Shown here one piece after another: positions 16,363-25,000 of a DNA stretch of 64,000 nt (its first letter is position 1; the number at the start of each line of letters is the position of its first letter). The notes under the pieces were generated by a model. That model did not search any database, was not told the origin of the DNA, and saw only the letters and a program-made list of their open reading frames with translations. A program made the position numbers and the translations under genes. The stretch is from Streptacidiphilus anmyonensis. GTDB lineage: Bacteria; Actinomycetota; Actinomycetes; Streptomycetales; Streptomycetaceae. The stretch is taken from positions 79,720-143,719 of the forward strand of contig NZ_BBPQ01000010.1 in NCBI RefSeq assembly GCF_000787855.1, given 5' to 3'.

Positions 16363-17517
16363 TCAGAGGACTCGGCGGACCGCGACAATCTGGGATTTCC
16401 AGGACGCCAGGGACTCGATGGAGACCACTGCCCCGGTGTGCGGTGCGTTGATGATCAGGCCGGAGCCCATGTACAGCCCGACATGACCGGGATTGGCCGC
16501 CGTGCCGTCGGACCCGGCAGTGAAGACCAGGTCGCCAGGCTGCAGGGCGTCCACCGAGACTGGCTGGCCCTCGTTGACCTGCGTGTAGGTCGTACGGGTC
16601 AGGGTGACCCCGGCCGCCTTGTACGCCTGCTGCATCAGCGAGGAGCAGTCGCAGCGGCCCATCGGGTCCGCCCCGTGGGAGTTGGTGCAGCTGCCGCCCC
16701 ACTGGTACGGGGTGCCGAGCTGGCCCATCGCCCAGCGGATCGCGGTCTGTGCCTGCGGCGACGCGTCGGTGGGGATGGTGTATCCGGCCGGCACCGCGCC
16801 CGGTGGGATGGTGCCGAAGCCCGACCCGTCACCGCCACTCGAACAGCCGCCCGTGGTACTGGGGGGTGCGGTGCCGGTGCTGCCGGACCCCGAGGGGGAA
16901 GGGCTCGGCGAGGCTCCACCGGCCTGCCCCAAGAGGGGGGCGATGGCCTTCTGCAAGGCTGTCGCCAGGGGTTCCCACTTGGCGTAGGCGCCCGGGAAGC
17001 CGGACTGCTGCACTGCTTGGGCGGCCTGGGTGACGGTCATCGACTGCCACCCGGAGACCTTCTCCAGCGCGGTGTAGAACGAGGTGCTGGCGTGCACCGG
17101 GTCCAGGATCTCGCTGGCCGTCCCCCAACCCTGGGAGGGCCGCTGCTGGAACAGGCCCAGCGAGTCGCGGTCCCCGTAGGTGAGGTTCCGCAGGCCGCTC
17201 TCCTGCAAGGCGGTTGCCAGAGCCACGATCTGTCCCCGGGGAGGGATGTTCATCGCGACGCCGGTGGCCTGGATGGTCTTGGCGTTGGGCACCTGCTCGG
17301 CCGGGGCTTCCAGACCAGGCACGGAGACCGTCCCTTTGCCACCGCCGTCCAGGATCGCCTTCACCTGAGCGGCAACGGCTGCGGTATCCACAGCCTGTGT
17401 ACCGTCGGTTGAACAGGAGGCCGAAGCGCTGGAGGCTCCGACAGCGAGGATCGGAACGGCCAGCAGCAGCGGTCCGCAGGCGAAGAGGCCGACGGCAGCT
17501 CCCGCGGTCTTCTTCAT
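16363..17517 (-). CDS. Secreted NlpC/P60 endopeptidase with transglycosylase-like domain
   Basis: 384 aa. The signal peptide is at residues 1-34 (KKTAGAAVGLFACGPLLLAV, cleavage after ASA). Residues 80-195 resemble a lysozyme/transglycosylase fold with ALQESGLRNL (E106 candidate) and DSLGLFQQRPSQGWG. A Ser/Pro linker (200-225) leads to a C40 peptidase domain at 245-384 with catalytic Cys291 in GRCDCSSLMQQAY, His345 in PGHVGLYMGSG and a third polar residue near His360. As with VirB1-like proteins, it should open the peptidoglycan for the transfer apparatus. It is the first gene of the transfer transcript; the 570 bp upstream is intergenic. Confidence 0.88.
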   Translation of the reverse strand: MKKTAGAAVGLFACGPLLLAVPILAVGASSASASCSTDGTQAVDTAAVAAQVKAILDGGGKGTVSVPGLEAPAEQVPNAKTIQATGVAMNIPPRGQIVALATALQESGLRNLTYGDRDSLGLFQQRPSQGWGTASEILDPVHASTSFYTALEKVSGWQSMTVTQAAQAVQQSGFPGAYAKWEPLATALQKAIAPLLGQAGGASPSPSPSGSGSTGTAPPSTTGGCSSGGDGSGFGTIPPGAVPAGYTIPTDASPQAQTAIRWAMGQLGTPYQWGGSCTNSHGADPMGRCDCSSLMQQAYKAAGVTLTRTTYTQVNEGQPVSVDALQPGDLVFTAGSDGTAANPGHVGLYMGSGLIINAPHTGAVVSIESLASWKSQIVAVRRVL

Positions 17518-17627
17518 GTCCGTCGCCGCTCGTCAAGGCGGACAAGCCAGCGGTGTGGGGTCGGGTCAGGGCGTGGGCGGATCAGGACGTGCTGCATCGC
17601 AGCGGCTCCTCGTGGTTTCGTAGGGAG

Positions 17628-17668
17628 GCGCGGTGCCGACTTCTCGTGCAAAGCCGTCGGCACCGCGC
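17628..17668. other. 13-bp inverted repeat with 15-nt loop
   Basis: GCGCGGTGCCGAC at 17628-17640 and its exact reverse complement at 17656-17668. It is about 110 nt upstream of the NlpC/P60 start. It could be an operator for the conjugation operon or a hairpin in its leader. Confidence 0.5.
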
Positions 17669-17918
17669 CGATGTGCATCCGCCGCTCAGGGCGGGCCCGG
17701 GTCAGTGGAGTTGGTAGCTCCGGGACGCCGGTCTCGGGTCAAGCGCGGCAGCCAGCCGCGCTCGTAATCTCAGGCGGTACACGGGGTCTCCTCACGGCTT
17801 CGAGAACGAGGGTCAACGTGCTTCCCCGGCCGTCCATTTCGACGCGGCAACATGGATAAGCACAGGTCAACCGGAGTGGAGCGGGGCTTCGTCCCGGTGA
17901 CATGGCGAGACAGTAGAC

Positions 17919-17951
17919 CGGGACTCCGGCCGCACCAAACGGCTGCCGGTC
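17919..17951 (+). promoter_or_regulatory. Degenerate plus-strand copy of the element motif
   Basis: The plus strand reads CGGGACTCCGGCCGCACCAAACGGCTG, resembling the minus-strand copy 3 (CACGGGCCTTCGGCCGGACCAAACCGGCG). It points toward the methyltransferase gene 140 nt downstream. Confidence 0.3.
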
Positions 17952-18092
17952 CCGAACCCGGAGCGCGGCAGAGTCCGTTAGGCGCGGCCGGAGATCGCGG
18001 CTAACGTCCGGCGCAACCCCACTCCGAACGACCGCTGTTGAGCGTCGTCCAGAGCGGGCCCAGTCCCGCCGAGCCCTGAAGAGGCCCCGCAC

Positions 18093-18839
18093 ATGAGCTA
18101 CACGCTGCACCGAGGCGACGCCCTCACCGTGCTGAAGACCCTCCCGAACGAGAGCGTCAACGCTGTCATCACCGACCCGCCGTACAACTCCGGCGGACGC
18201 ACCAGCTCGGACCGCACCGGCCGAACCGCCCGCGCCAAATACGTCACCAGCGGATCTGCGCACGACCTGCAGAACTTCCCCGGAGAGAACCGCGATCAGC
18301 GCTCGTACCGAAGCTGGCTCACCGAACTGCTCACCGAGGCGTATCGGGCGTCGACCGAGCACTCGGTCGCCCTGGTCTTCACGGACTGGCGCCAGGAGCC
18401 GACCACCTCCGACGCCCTGCAGATGGCGGGCTGGACCTGGTCCGGCACGATCCCGTGGATCAAGCCCGCCAGCCGGCCTCGCAAGGGCGGTTTCAAGCAG
18501 TCGGCCGAGTTCATCACCTGGGGCGTCAAGGGCAGTCTGGCCAAGGACCGGGACCTGTACCTGCCCGGCCACTTCATCGCTTCCCAGCCCCGCAAGGACC
18601 GGGTCCACATCACGCAGAAGCCGGTAGAGATCATGCAGCAGCTCGTGAGGATCTGCCCCGAGGGCGGCACCGTGCTCGACCCTTTCACCGGATCCGGCTC
18701 CACGGGCGTCGCCGCCCTGCGCGAGGGCCGACAGTTCGTCGGGGTGGAGCTCTCGTCGCACTACGCCGCCGTCGCCGAGCGAAGGCTCCAGGCAGAGTTG
18801 AGCCAGGACGACTTCGTCCTGGCTGGACCAGAGGCGTGA
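18093..18839 (+). CDS. Site-specific DNA methyltransferase (N6-adenine/N4-cytosine type)
   Basis: 248 aa. Catalytic motif IV is TDPPYNSG (D28-Y31) near the N-terminus, and the AdoMet motif I is LDPFTGSGSTG (about D196-G205) near the C-terminus. This order is that of the beta class, whose members methylate the exocyclic amino group of adenine or cytosine. KPVEIMQQLVRICPEGG precedes motif I, as usual. There is no cognate restriction gene with a recognised type II family next to it; the convergent DUF5655 protein with a nuclease-like core is the only candidate. It is separate from BREX, which has its own PglX methylase. Confidence 0.9.
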   Translation: MSYTLHRGDALTVLKTLPNESVNAVITDPPYNSGGRTSSDRTGRTARAKYVTSGSAHDLQNFPGENRDQRSYRSWLTELLTEAYRASTEHSVALVFTDWRQEPTTSDALQMAGWTWSGTIPWIKPASRPRKGGFKQSAEFITWGVKGSLAKDRDLYLPGHFIASQPRKDRVHITQKPVEIMQQLVRICPEGGTVLDPFTGSGSTGVAALREGRQFVGVELSSHYAAVAERRLQAELSQDDFVLAGPEA

Positions 18840-18883
18840 TCATGAGAGCGAGAAGGCCAGGGCCGACGGGCCACCAGACGCGA

Positions 18884-18927
18884 AAGGGCGGCTGGAGCAT
18901 CGAGAAACCGATGCACCGGCCGCCCTT
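18884..18927. terminator. Bidirectional hairpin terminator
   Basis: Outer stem AAGGGCGGC (18884-18892) pairs with GCCGCCCTT (18919-18927); inner stem GCATCG (18897-18902) pairs with CGATGC (18909-18914). It lies between the convergent methyltransferase and DUF5655 genes and would end both transcripts. Confidence 0.75.
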
Positions 18928-18936
18928 CCTCTTGTG

Positions 18937-19875
18937 TCAGGCCGCCTCGAACGCCCGCCGGATCAGCGGTCCGGCCTTCTCCAGGTCGGCTGCCGAAGAG
19001 ATGCGGACCTCCACGTCGCCCGTACCCAGGTGGCCGATGCCGCGCATGTCGCGGGAGAAGCCCTCCTCCAGCTCGACCGTGTCCGGGTCCAGCCGGAGGT
19101 AGACCAGGATTGCCTCCTGCTTCGGGCGGAAGATCACCGAGGCGAGGTTCACCATCCGGCGGTAGGCGATGTAGTGCCGGAGAGGAGCCACCTCGACCTC
19201 GCCCCACGCGGTGAGGGCCTCGTCCAGTTCGGCGTATAGGTCCTGGAGGCACGCGGGTGCCGCCCCCTGGATCGCCTTGATCGTTGGCTTCCCGCTGCCC
19301 CCGCCGGCACCGGTCGCGTCCTCTCTCTCCCGCTGCTGCCGCCGAACCGGAGCGCTACGGGTAGAGCCCGGAGTGGACTCGATCAGCAGCAGGCTCAGGA
19401 GGTCACCGTCGAAGATGCGGTAGCGCACCAGATCGATCCGTTCGTGCAGACGGTGCACCGCCACCCGGTCGTGGTGCGAGAAGCTCGCGGCGATGCAGAC
19501 CATCCGCGGGTTCCGCCAGTCGATCGAATCGGCCGTCTCGGCACCCAGCTTCTCCTTGACCAGCGCCTCGAACTCGTGACGTGCCGAGTCCAGCCACGAC
19601 AGGTAGGAGACCGCCTGCGACACGACGCCGCTGTCGGAGCCCTTCTTGTACTCGATCAGCGCAGGCGCGCCATTCTCGTCCAGGCCGAGCGTGTCGATCC
19701 GGCCCCGGTGCCACGGTCCTGTCGGGTACTCCGAAGCCAGGAAGCGGATGCCGAGCATTGACTCCATCCCCGCCTCGATCCGACGCTGAAGCTCCACCTC
19801 CAGGGCCACCGTCGAACCGCGCAGCTCGACGTCCCGGCCTTCGGCATCCAGCCGGAACAGCTTCAGGTCGGTCAC
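18937..19875 (-). CDS. DUF5655 protein with PD-(D/E)XK nuclease-like domain
   Basis: 312 aa from the GTG at 19875, chosen because a perfect GGAGG lies seven bases upstream. Residues 50-130 carry GRIDTLGLDENGAPALIEYK, a PD-(D/E)XK core with D61, E75 and K77, followed by SQAVSYLSWLDSARHEFEAL as in NucS/DUF91-like nucleases. After a basic linker, residues 220-312 match DUF5655: LYAELDEALTAWGEVEVAP, YIAYRRMVNLASVIFRPKQE, LEEGFSRDMRGIGHLGTGDV. DUF5655 modules often follow nuclease domains in defence-linked genes. A DNA- or RNA-cleaving role, possibly with the convergent methyltransferase, is inferred. Confidence 0.78.
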   Translation of the reverse strand: MTDLKLFRLDAEGRDVELRGSTVALEVELQRRIEAGMESMLGIRFLASEYPTGPWHRGRIDTLGLDENGAPALIEYKKGSDSGVVSQAVSYLSWLDSARHEFEALVKEKLGAETADSIDWRNPRMVCIAASFSHHDRVAVHRLHERIDLVRYRIFDGDLLSLLLIESTPGSTRSAPVRRQQREREDATGAGGGSGKPTIKAIQGAAPACLQDLYAELDEALTAWGEVEVAPLRHYIAYRRMVNLASVIFRPKQEAILVYLRLDPDTVELEEGFSRDMRGIGHLGTGDVEVRISSAADLEKAGPLIRRAFEAA

Positions 19876-20486
19876 CCGTATCCCTCCCGTAATCGATACA
19901 TGGAAAAGCAATCGAAAAGGTCAGAGCGGTATTCCCGGATGACACGCGCAACGGGCCCCCGATGGCGAGCTCGGGGGTTGTGGGCGGAGAGCGGTGGCAC
20001 GATGGCTGAGCTGCGGGGCCACTCCCGAGTTGTACCCGGTTGGGAGCGCAAGAGTGGTGGGCCAGGATATTCACCCGCCAAGGTCGGCGGGCAGCGGACG
20101 CTCCAGCCCGTGGCATCGGACGGGCGCGGGCCCTTCGGCGGGCACCACAGGGCGCGTGGTCACGGAACACCGTGTGGCCCGCCAGCAGCGGCAGAGGGGC
20201 CCGGGTCGCAACGGGTCCTCGTGATTAGCATCGACCTTGCGCAGACGCGCCATCGTCGGCCCGCGCCCTTCCGCCGCATCCTTCAGATGGATGCTGGGTC
20301 GGCGTCGTCGCCAACCGGGAGTTAAGCCGCCATACCCCACCCTGCCGGTACTAGACCCGGGAAAGCAGCGAGCAGCGTGGCATAGTCCGGCTACACCCGG
20401 TTAAAACGGGTCTGGACGGCCGCAGGCACCGGTAGGGTGGACGTGCCCAATGTGCTCATCGCTGACTGCCGACTGGAGGTATCGCC
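19876..20486. other. Intergenic region upstream of the BREX operon, 611 bp
   Basis: It separates the leftward DUF5655 gene from the rightward HTH-brx operon. Short open frames here have arginine-rich compositions unlike a real protein. Toward the right end it contains a small inverted repeat (20395-20411). No RNA gene recognised. Confidence 0.5.
20395..20411. promoter_or_regulatory. Putative operator: inverted repeat before the HTH-brx operon
   Basis: ACCCG-GTTAAAA-CGGGT, two exact 5-bp arms around an AT-rich 7-bp centre, the most AT-rich spot in this intergenic stretch. It is 76 nt upstream of the HTH gene, so it could be the site where that protein or another regulator acts on the BREX operon. 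Confidence 0.35.
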
Positions 20487-20687
20487 GTGGCTGAACCGTG
20501 GCTGTCCGCCGACGACATCGCCGCCCACCTCGGCATCACTAAAGAGACTGTCTATGGGTGGATCGCCGAGAAGGGCATGCCAGCCCACAAGCTCGGCCGC
20601 CTCTGGAAGTTCCAGGCCAGTGAAATCGATGAGTGGGTGCGCAGCGGGGGTGCCGCGTCTTCGAGCGACCACGCAGGACCGGGCTGA
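20487..20687 (+). CDS. Small HTH (excisionase/AlpA-like) DNA-binding protein
   Basis: 66 aa from a GTG preceded by GGAGG at seven bases. The whole protein is one winged-helix module of the HTH_17/excisionase type: WLSADDIAAHLGITKETVYG as helix-turn-helix and KLGRLWKFQASEIDEWVRSG as wing and last helix. Such proteins act as excisionases or as small transcription factors. It lies 87 nt ahead of brxA in the same direction, so either it regulates BREX or it is the recombination directionality factor of the element; context favours regulation but does not prove it. Confidence 0.8.
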   Translation: MAEPWLSADDIAAHLGITKETVYGWIAEKGMPAHKLGRLWKFQASEIDEWVRSGGAASSSDHAGPG

Positions 20688-20774
20688 ACTGAACGGCTTA
20701 CTCACTGGAACGGCCGGTGTCGGTAGGTGCCAGATCCCGAAACGGCTTGCCTGGCTCCCGAGAGGAGGTGCCCC

Positions 20775-21404
20775 GTGGCGGAAGGGACCGCCCCTGCGTC
20801 GCGCTATGCGCTCTCGTTCACCAGCGGCGCCCTCCTCATGCGCGAGGCTGTCATCGCCGCGCCGATATACCTACGCGAGCACGACTGGTCGAAAGTGCGT
20901 GCGCTGATCGAGCAGGACAACCTGCTGCAGGCTCGCACGGTGGCGTCGGGGCGACGCTTCGCCCGCGAGGTCACCCAGCGACTCGCCGTGCTCACCGACG
21001 ACGAGATCGAACTGCTCATCGACACGACGGCCACCGAGCGCGGACACCTGCTGTGGGTGGCTGCCTGCCGTCGCTATGACCTGATCGGCGAGTTCGCTGA
21101 GGAGGTGGTGCGCGAGCGGTTCCTCTTGTTGACACCGACGCTCACGTACGAGGACTACGACAGCTTCGTGCGCGGCAAGGCTCTGTGGCACACCGAGCTG
21201 GCTGAGGTGAAGGACTCCACGCTGCGCAGGCTGCGCTCGAACGTGTTTCGGATGCTTAACGAGGCCGGCCTGCTCGCCGACCGCGGACACCTGCTCCAAG
21301 CCGTGCTGTCGCGGAGGGTCGCTAGTGCCCTGTGCACGCGGAGCCCGAGTGATCTGCGGTTCTTCCCCACCTTTGATGACGTTACAGGGAGGGCCGAGCG
21401 GTGA
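20775..21404 (+). CDS. brxA: BREX protein BrxA (DUF1819)
   Basis: 210 aa. The GTG at 20775 is chosen over an upstream ATG because GAGGAGG lies six bases before it. The sequence has the DUF1819 hallmarks: YALSFTSGALLMREAVIAAP, DWSKVRALIEQDNLLQART, RRFAREVTQRLAVLTDDEIE, and a C-terminal FRMLNEAGLL segment. BrxA is a small helical DNA-binding protein required, with BrxB, for BREX activity; its precise step is unsettled. Its end overlaps the GTG of brxB (GTGA). Confidence 0.9.
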   Translation: MAEGTAPASRYALSFTSGALLMREAVIAAPIYLREHDWSKVRALIEQDNLLQARTVASGRRFAREVTQRLAVLTDDEIELLIDTTATERGHLLWVAACRRYDLIGEFAEEVVRERFLLLTPTLTYEDYDSFVRGKALWHTELAEVKDSTLRRLRSNVFRMLNEAGLLADRGHLLQAVLSRRVASALCTRSPSDLRFFPTFDDVTGRAER

Positions 21405-22000
21405 CGCCGACCGAGCTGTCCAAGCAGGAAGAGCATCTGTTTCAGGTGCTCAGCAGCAAACGGTTCCTCCAGATGGAGGGTCTGAGTAACGAGGTGGCGT
21501 TCTTTATCTACCCCTACGACCCCGAGGATGCCCTCACGGTCGCGGGGGCCAAGAAGCGCGTCAAGAACCGACTCGCCAACAAGGGAATCGAGGTCAGCGA
21601 GATCAATCTCTACGACCTGTCGGTGGAGATGCTCAAAGAGCGCGGGGTCTGGGATCGTCTGCTCGCTCTCGAGCCGGAGCAGGACAAGGCCGACTTCCGC
21701 GAGCTGCTACAGGGGATGCTCGACCCGCAGCTCCATATCGCACCTGCGGTCCGCGCCAAGCTCGCCGAAGGTGACTTCGACATCTTCTTCCTCACCGGCA
21801 TCGGTGAGGTCTTCCCGTACATCCGCTCGCACAACGTGCTCAATAACTTGCAGAGCGTCGTGACAGGCAAACCGATGCTCATGTTCTTCCCCGGACGCTA
21901 CGAGCAGTCCGACACGTTGGGGTCCTCGCTCGTGCTGTTCGGGCGACTTAAAGACGACCAGTACTACCGAGCCAAGAACATCTTGGAACAGGAGGCTTGA
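21401..22000 (+). CDS. brxB: BREX protein BrxB (DUF1788)
   Basis: 199 aa starting at GTG 21401 inside the end of brxA. The DUF1788 pattern is clear: SSKRFLQMEGLSNEVAFFIY, LFFLTGIGEVFPYIRSHNVL-like segment (DIFFLTGIGEVFPYIRSHNV), NNLQSVVTGKPMLMFFPGRY and the FGRLKDDQYYRAKNI end. In known BREX type 1 systems brxB is essential for both methylation and defence and is thought to act as an adaptor. It is followed after four bases by brxC. Confidence 0.9.
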   Translation: MTPTELSKQEEHLFQVLSSKRFLQMEGLSNEVAFFIYPYDPEDALTVAGAKKRVKNRLANKGIEVSEINLYDLSVEMLKERGVWDRLLALEPEQDKADFRELLQGMLDPQLHIAPAVRAKLAEGDFDIFFLTGIGEVFPYIRSHNVLNNLQSVVTGKPMLMFFPGRYEQSDTLGSSLVLFGRLKDDQYYRAKNILEQEA

Positions 22001-22004
22001 CTCG

Positions 22005-25000
22005 ATGAAGCTGAACGGGATCTTCGCCAAGGACGTCCAGCGTCCCATCGAGGGCGTCATCAAGGCCGACGACACCGCGCACCTGGGTACCGAGGTAGAC
22101 GAGTACGTTGTGACCAACGAGGCTGCCAAGGGCCTCGAACTCTTGCTTGAGGCGTATACGAACTATACCAATGCGAACGGTGTGTGGATTTCGGGCTTCT
22201 TCGGCTCCGGTAAGTCCCATTTGCTCAAGATGCTCGCCCACTTGCTCGGCGCCGTAGACGGGCAGGAGTTCCCGCGCGAGCGTGTGTCCGAGAGCTTCCG
22301 GTCCAAGGCACAGGATGCGTTCCTCCCGGCCTTGTTGGCCAAGGCTGACCGCATCCCTGCCAAGAGCCTGCTGTTCAACATCGACCAGAAGGCCACGCTC
22401 ATCACGAAGGACCAGGCCGACGCGCTGTTGAAGGTGTTCGTCAAGGTTTTCGATGAGAGTCGCGGCTACTACGGCAACCAAGGCCACGTGGCTCGCTTCG
22501 AGCGGGACCTGGACAACCGCGGCCAGTACGGGGCGTTCAAGGCTGCGTACACACGGATCGCGGGACGCGACTGGGCGCATGGCCGCGAGGAGGGCGTGCT
22601 CGAAGAGGCCAATGTGGCCAAGGCGTACGCAGAGGTCAGCGGCCTGACTGACGGGACGCCGACCAACATCCTGACGAAGTACCGCAACGAGTACTCGGTG
22701 TCGATCGAGGACTTCGCCAACGAGGTCAAGGCATGGCTCGACAAGCAGGACGAGGGCTTCCGGCTGAATTTCTTCGTGGACGAGGCCGGCCAGTTCATCG
22801 GGTCGAACACGCACCTGATGTTGAACCTCCAGACGATCGCCGAGTCTCTGAACACCAAGTGCCAGGGGCGTGCGTGGGTCTTCGTCACTTCCCAGGAGGA
22901 CATGGATAAGGTCGTCGGCGACCGCACCAAGCAGCAGGGCAACGACTTTTCCAAGATTCAGGCGCGATTCAGGACTCGGGTGAAGCTAACCAGTGCTGAT
23001 GTTGAGGAGGTTATCCGCAAGCGTCTTCTGGAGAAGAACGAGGCAGGCGAGTCCGCCCTGGCGAAGATCTACGCCGAGCAGCACGCGAATTTTAAGACGC
23101 TATTCGACTTCGTTGACGGCGCGAAGACCTATCGCAACTACACTGACGAAGCGCACTTTACCGGCACGTACCCATTCGTCAGCTACCAGTTCCCGCTCTT
23201 CCAGGCGGCGATAGAGGGCATCTCGGACCACAACGTGTTCGAGGGACGCAACAGCTCGGTCGGTGAGCGCTCCATGCTCGGCGTCGTGCAGCAGGTCGCC
23301 AAGGACGTCGGCGATGTCGAGGTCGGCAGGCTCGCAACGTTCGACCACATGTTCGCGGGCATCCGCGCCTCGCTGAAGTCCGCAGCGCAGCGCTCGATCG
23401 ACGTCGCCGAGCGCAACCTCGACAACGAGCTTGCCGTGCGCTTGCTCAAGGCGCTGTTCCTGGTCAAGTACGTCGAGGGCTTCCACGCGACCCCGCGCAA
23501 CTTGACCGTGCTGGTCTACGACCAGTTCGGGCTTGACCTGCCCTCGTTGTCCAAGCAGGTACAGGAGGCCCTGACGCTGCTGGAGACGCAGACGTACGTT
23601 CAGCGCAACGGCAACGTCTATGAGTACCTGACCAACGAGGAACAGGTCATAGAGGAAGAGATCAAGAACGTCGAAATCGACGCCTCCGAGGCCAGCGGCC
23701 GCGTGTTCAAGATCCTCTCAGGTGATGTCATCCGCACCGGCAAACTGCGGTACACCAAGAACGGCCAGGACTTCCCGTTCGGCTATAAGCTCGACGACCA
23801 GGTGTACGGGCAGCAGCGCGAGCTGACACTTCACTTCATCACCCCCGAGTACCCGTTCGGCCCCGAAGAGACCCGGATGCACAGCGCCGGCAAAGATGAG
23901 CTGCGTGTCATCCTCGAGCCTGACGAGCGCGCCTTGTCTGACCTGCGGCTGCTCATCAAGACCGAGAAGTACATCAAGCGCAAGCAGACGAGCTCGCTCA
24001 CGGCGATCGAGGACCAGATTCTGCGCTCCAAGGCGGCGCAGAACGTCGACCGTGAGAAGGAACTCGCCGTGCGCATCCGCCAGGCAGTCGGCAAGGCAGA
24101 GCTCGTGATCAATGCCGCCGACGTGACCTCCGCAGCGCAGGACGCCATCGCCCGTGTGACCGACGGGTTCCAAGACCTCGTCAGCCGTACCTACACCCAG
24201 CTCAGCCTCCTCGGCGGGGCGACCTACAGCGAGCAGCAGGTCGCTACGTTCGCCAACCCCGACCAATCGGGCATGTTCAACGACCCGTCGCTTTCTAAGC
24301 TCGCCGCCCCGGGCGACGAAGTGTTCTCGTTCGTCATGCAACGCGACCGGCTTGGCGAGCAGGCGACCGTCAAGACGATTGTGGGTGCGTTTCAGGCAAA
24401 GCCCTACGGCTGGGATCTCGGCTCGATCGAGGTCGTCATCGCGTGGCTCGTGGGAACCTCGAGGCTCACGATCATCGTCGATGGGAACCCTCTGAAGCGC
24501 ACCGAGGTAGCGGCGGTGCTGCGCAACACCCAGAAGCACTCGCACGCCGTGGTGGCTCTGCAGAAGGTCTTCGATGAGCGCAAGGTGGCGACGCTCCGCA
24601 AGTTCTGCGCCGACTTCTTCGACGAGCCGACCGCGCCGAAGGACCCGCAGGAGCTCGCCCGGCATGCCAGCGACAAACTGCGCGGCAAGCTCGACGAGCT
24701 GAAGGCGGGTGTGAGCGGGTCGAAGTACCCGTTCGTGGAGCAGTTGGCCGCCCCGATCGCACTGCTCGAAGAGGTTGTTGGCAAGCCCGACGAGTGGTAC
24801 CTAACCGAGTTCGGTCACGGCGATGAACTGCTCGACGTCAAGGAATCCGTGATCGACCCGATCCAGTCGTTTCTTCACGGAGGCCAGCGTGCCATCTACG
24901 ACGAAGCCGCCACTCTGCTTGCGGCGAGCACGAACAACCTCGGCTACCTGCCACCCGGCAGCGACGCCGAGGTGAAGCGGCTACTCGAAGACCCAAACGC

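Larger units (their letters stand above)
17518..18092. other. Divergent intergenic region, 575 bp
   Basis: It separates the NlpC/P60 gene (leftward) from the DNA methyltransferase gene (rightward) and should hold both promoters. Inside are a 13-bp perfect inverted repeat (17628-17668) and a plus-strand copy of the element motif (17919-17951). No convincing gene is seen in any frame. Confidence 0.6.

Noticed and set aside
20071-20340. Possible small minus-strand gene upstream of the BREX operon
   Set aside because: No ribosome site, biased Arg/Pro composition and no domain; kept as intergenic.
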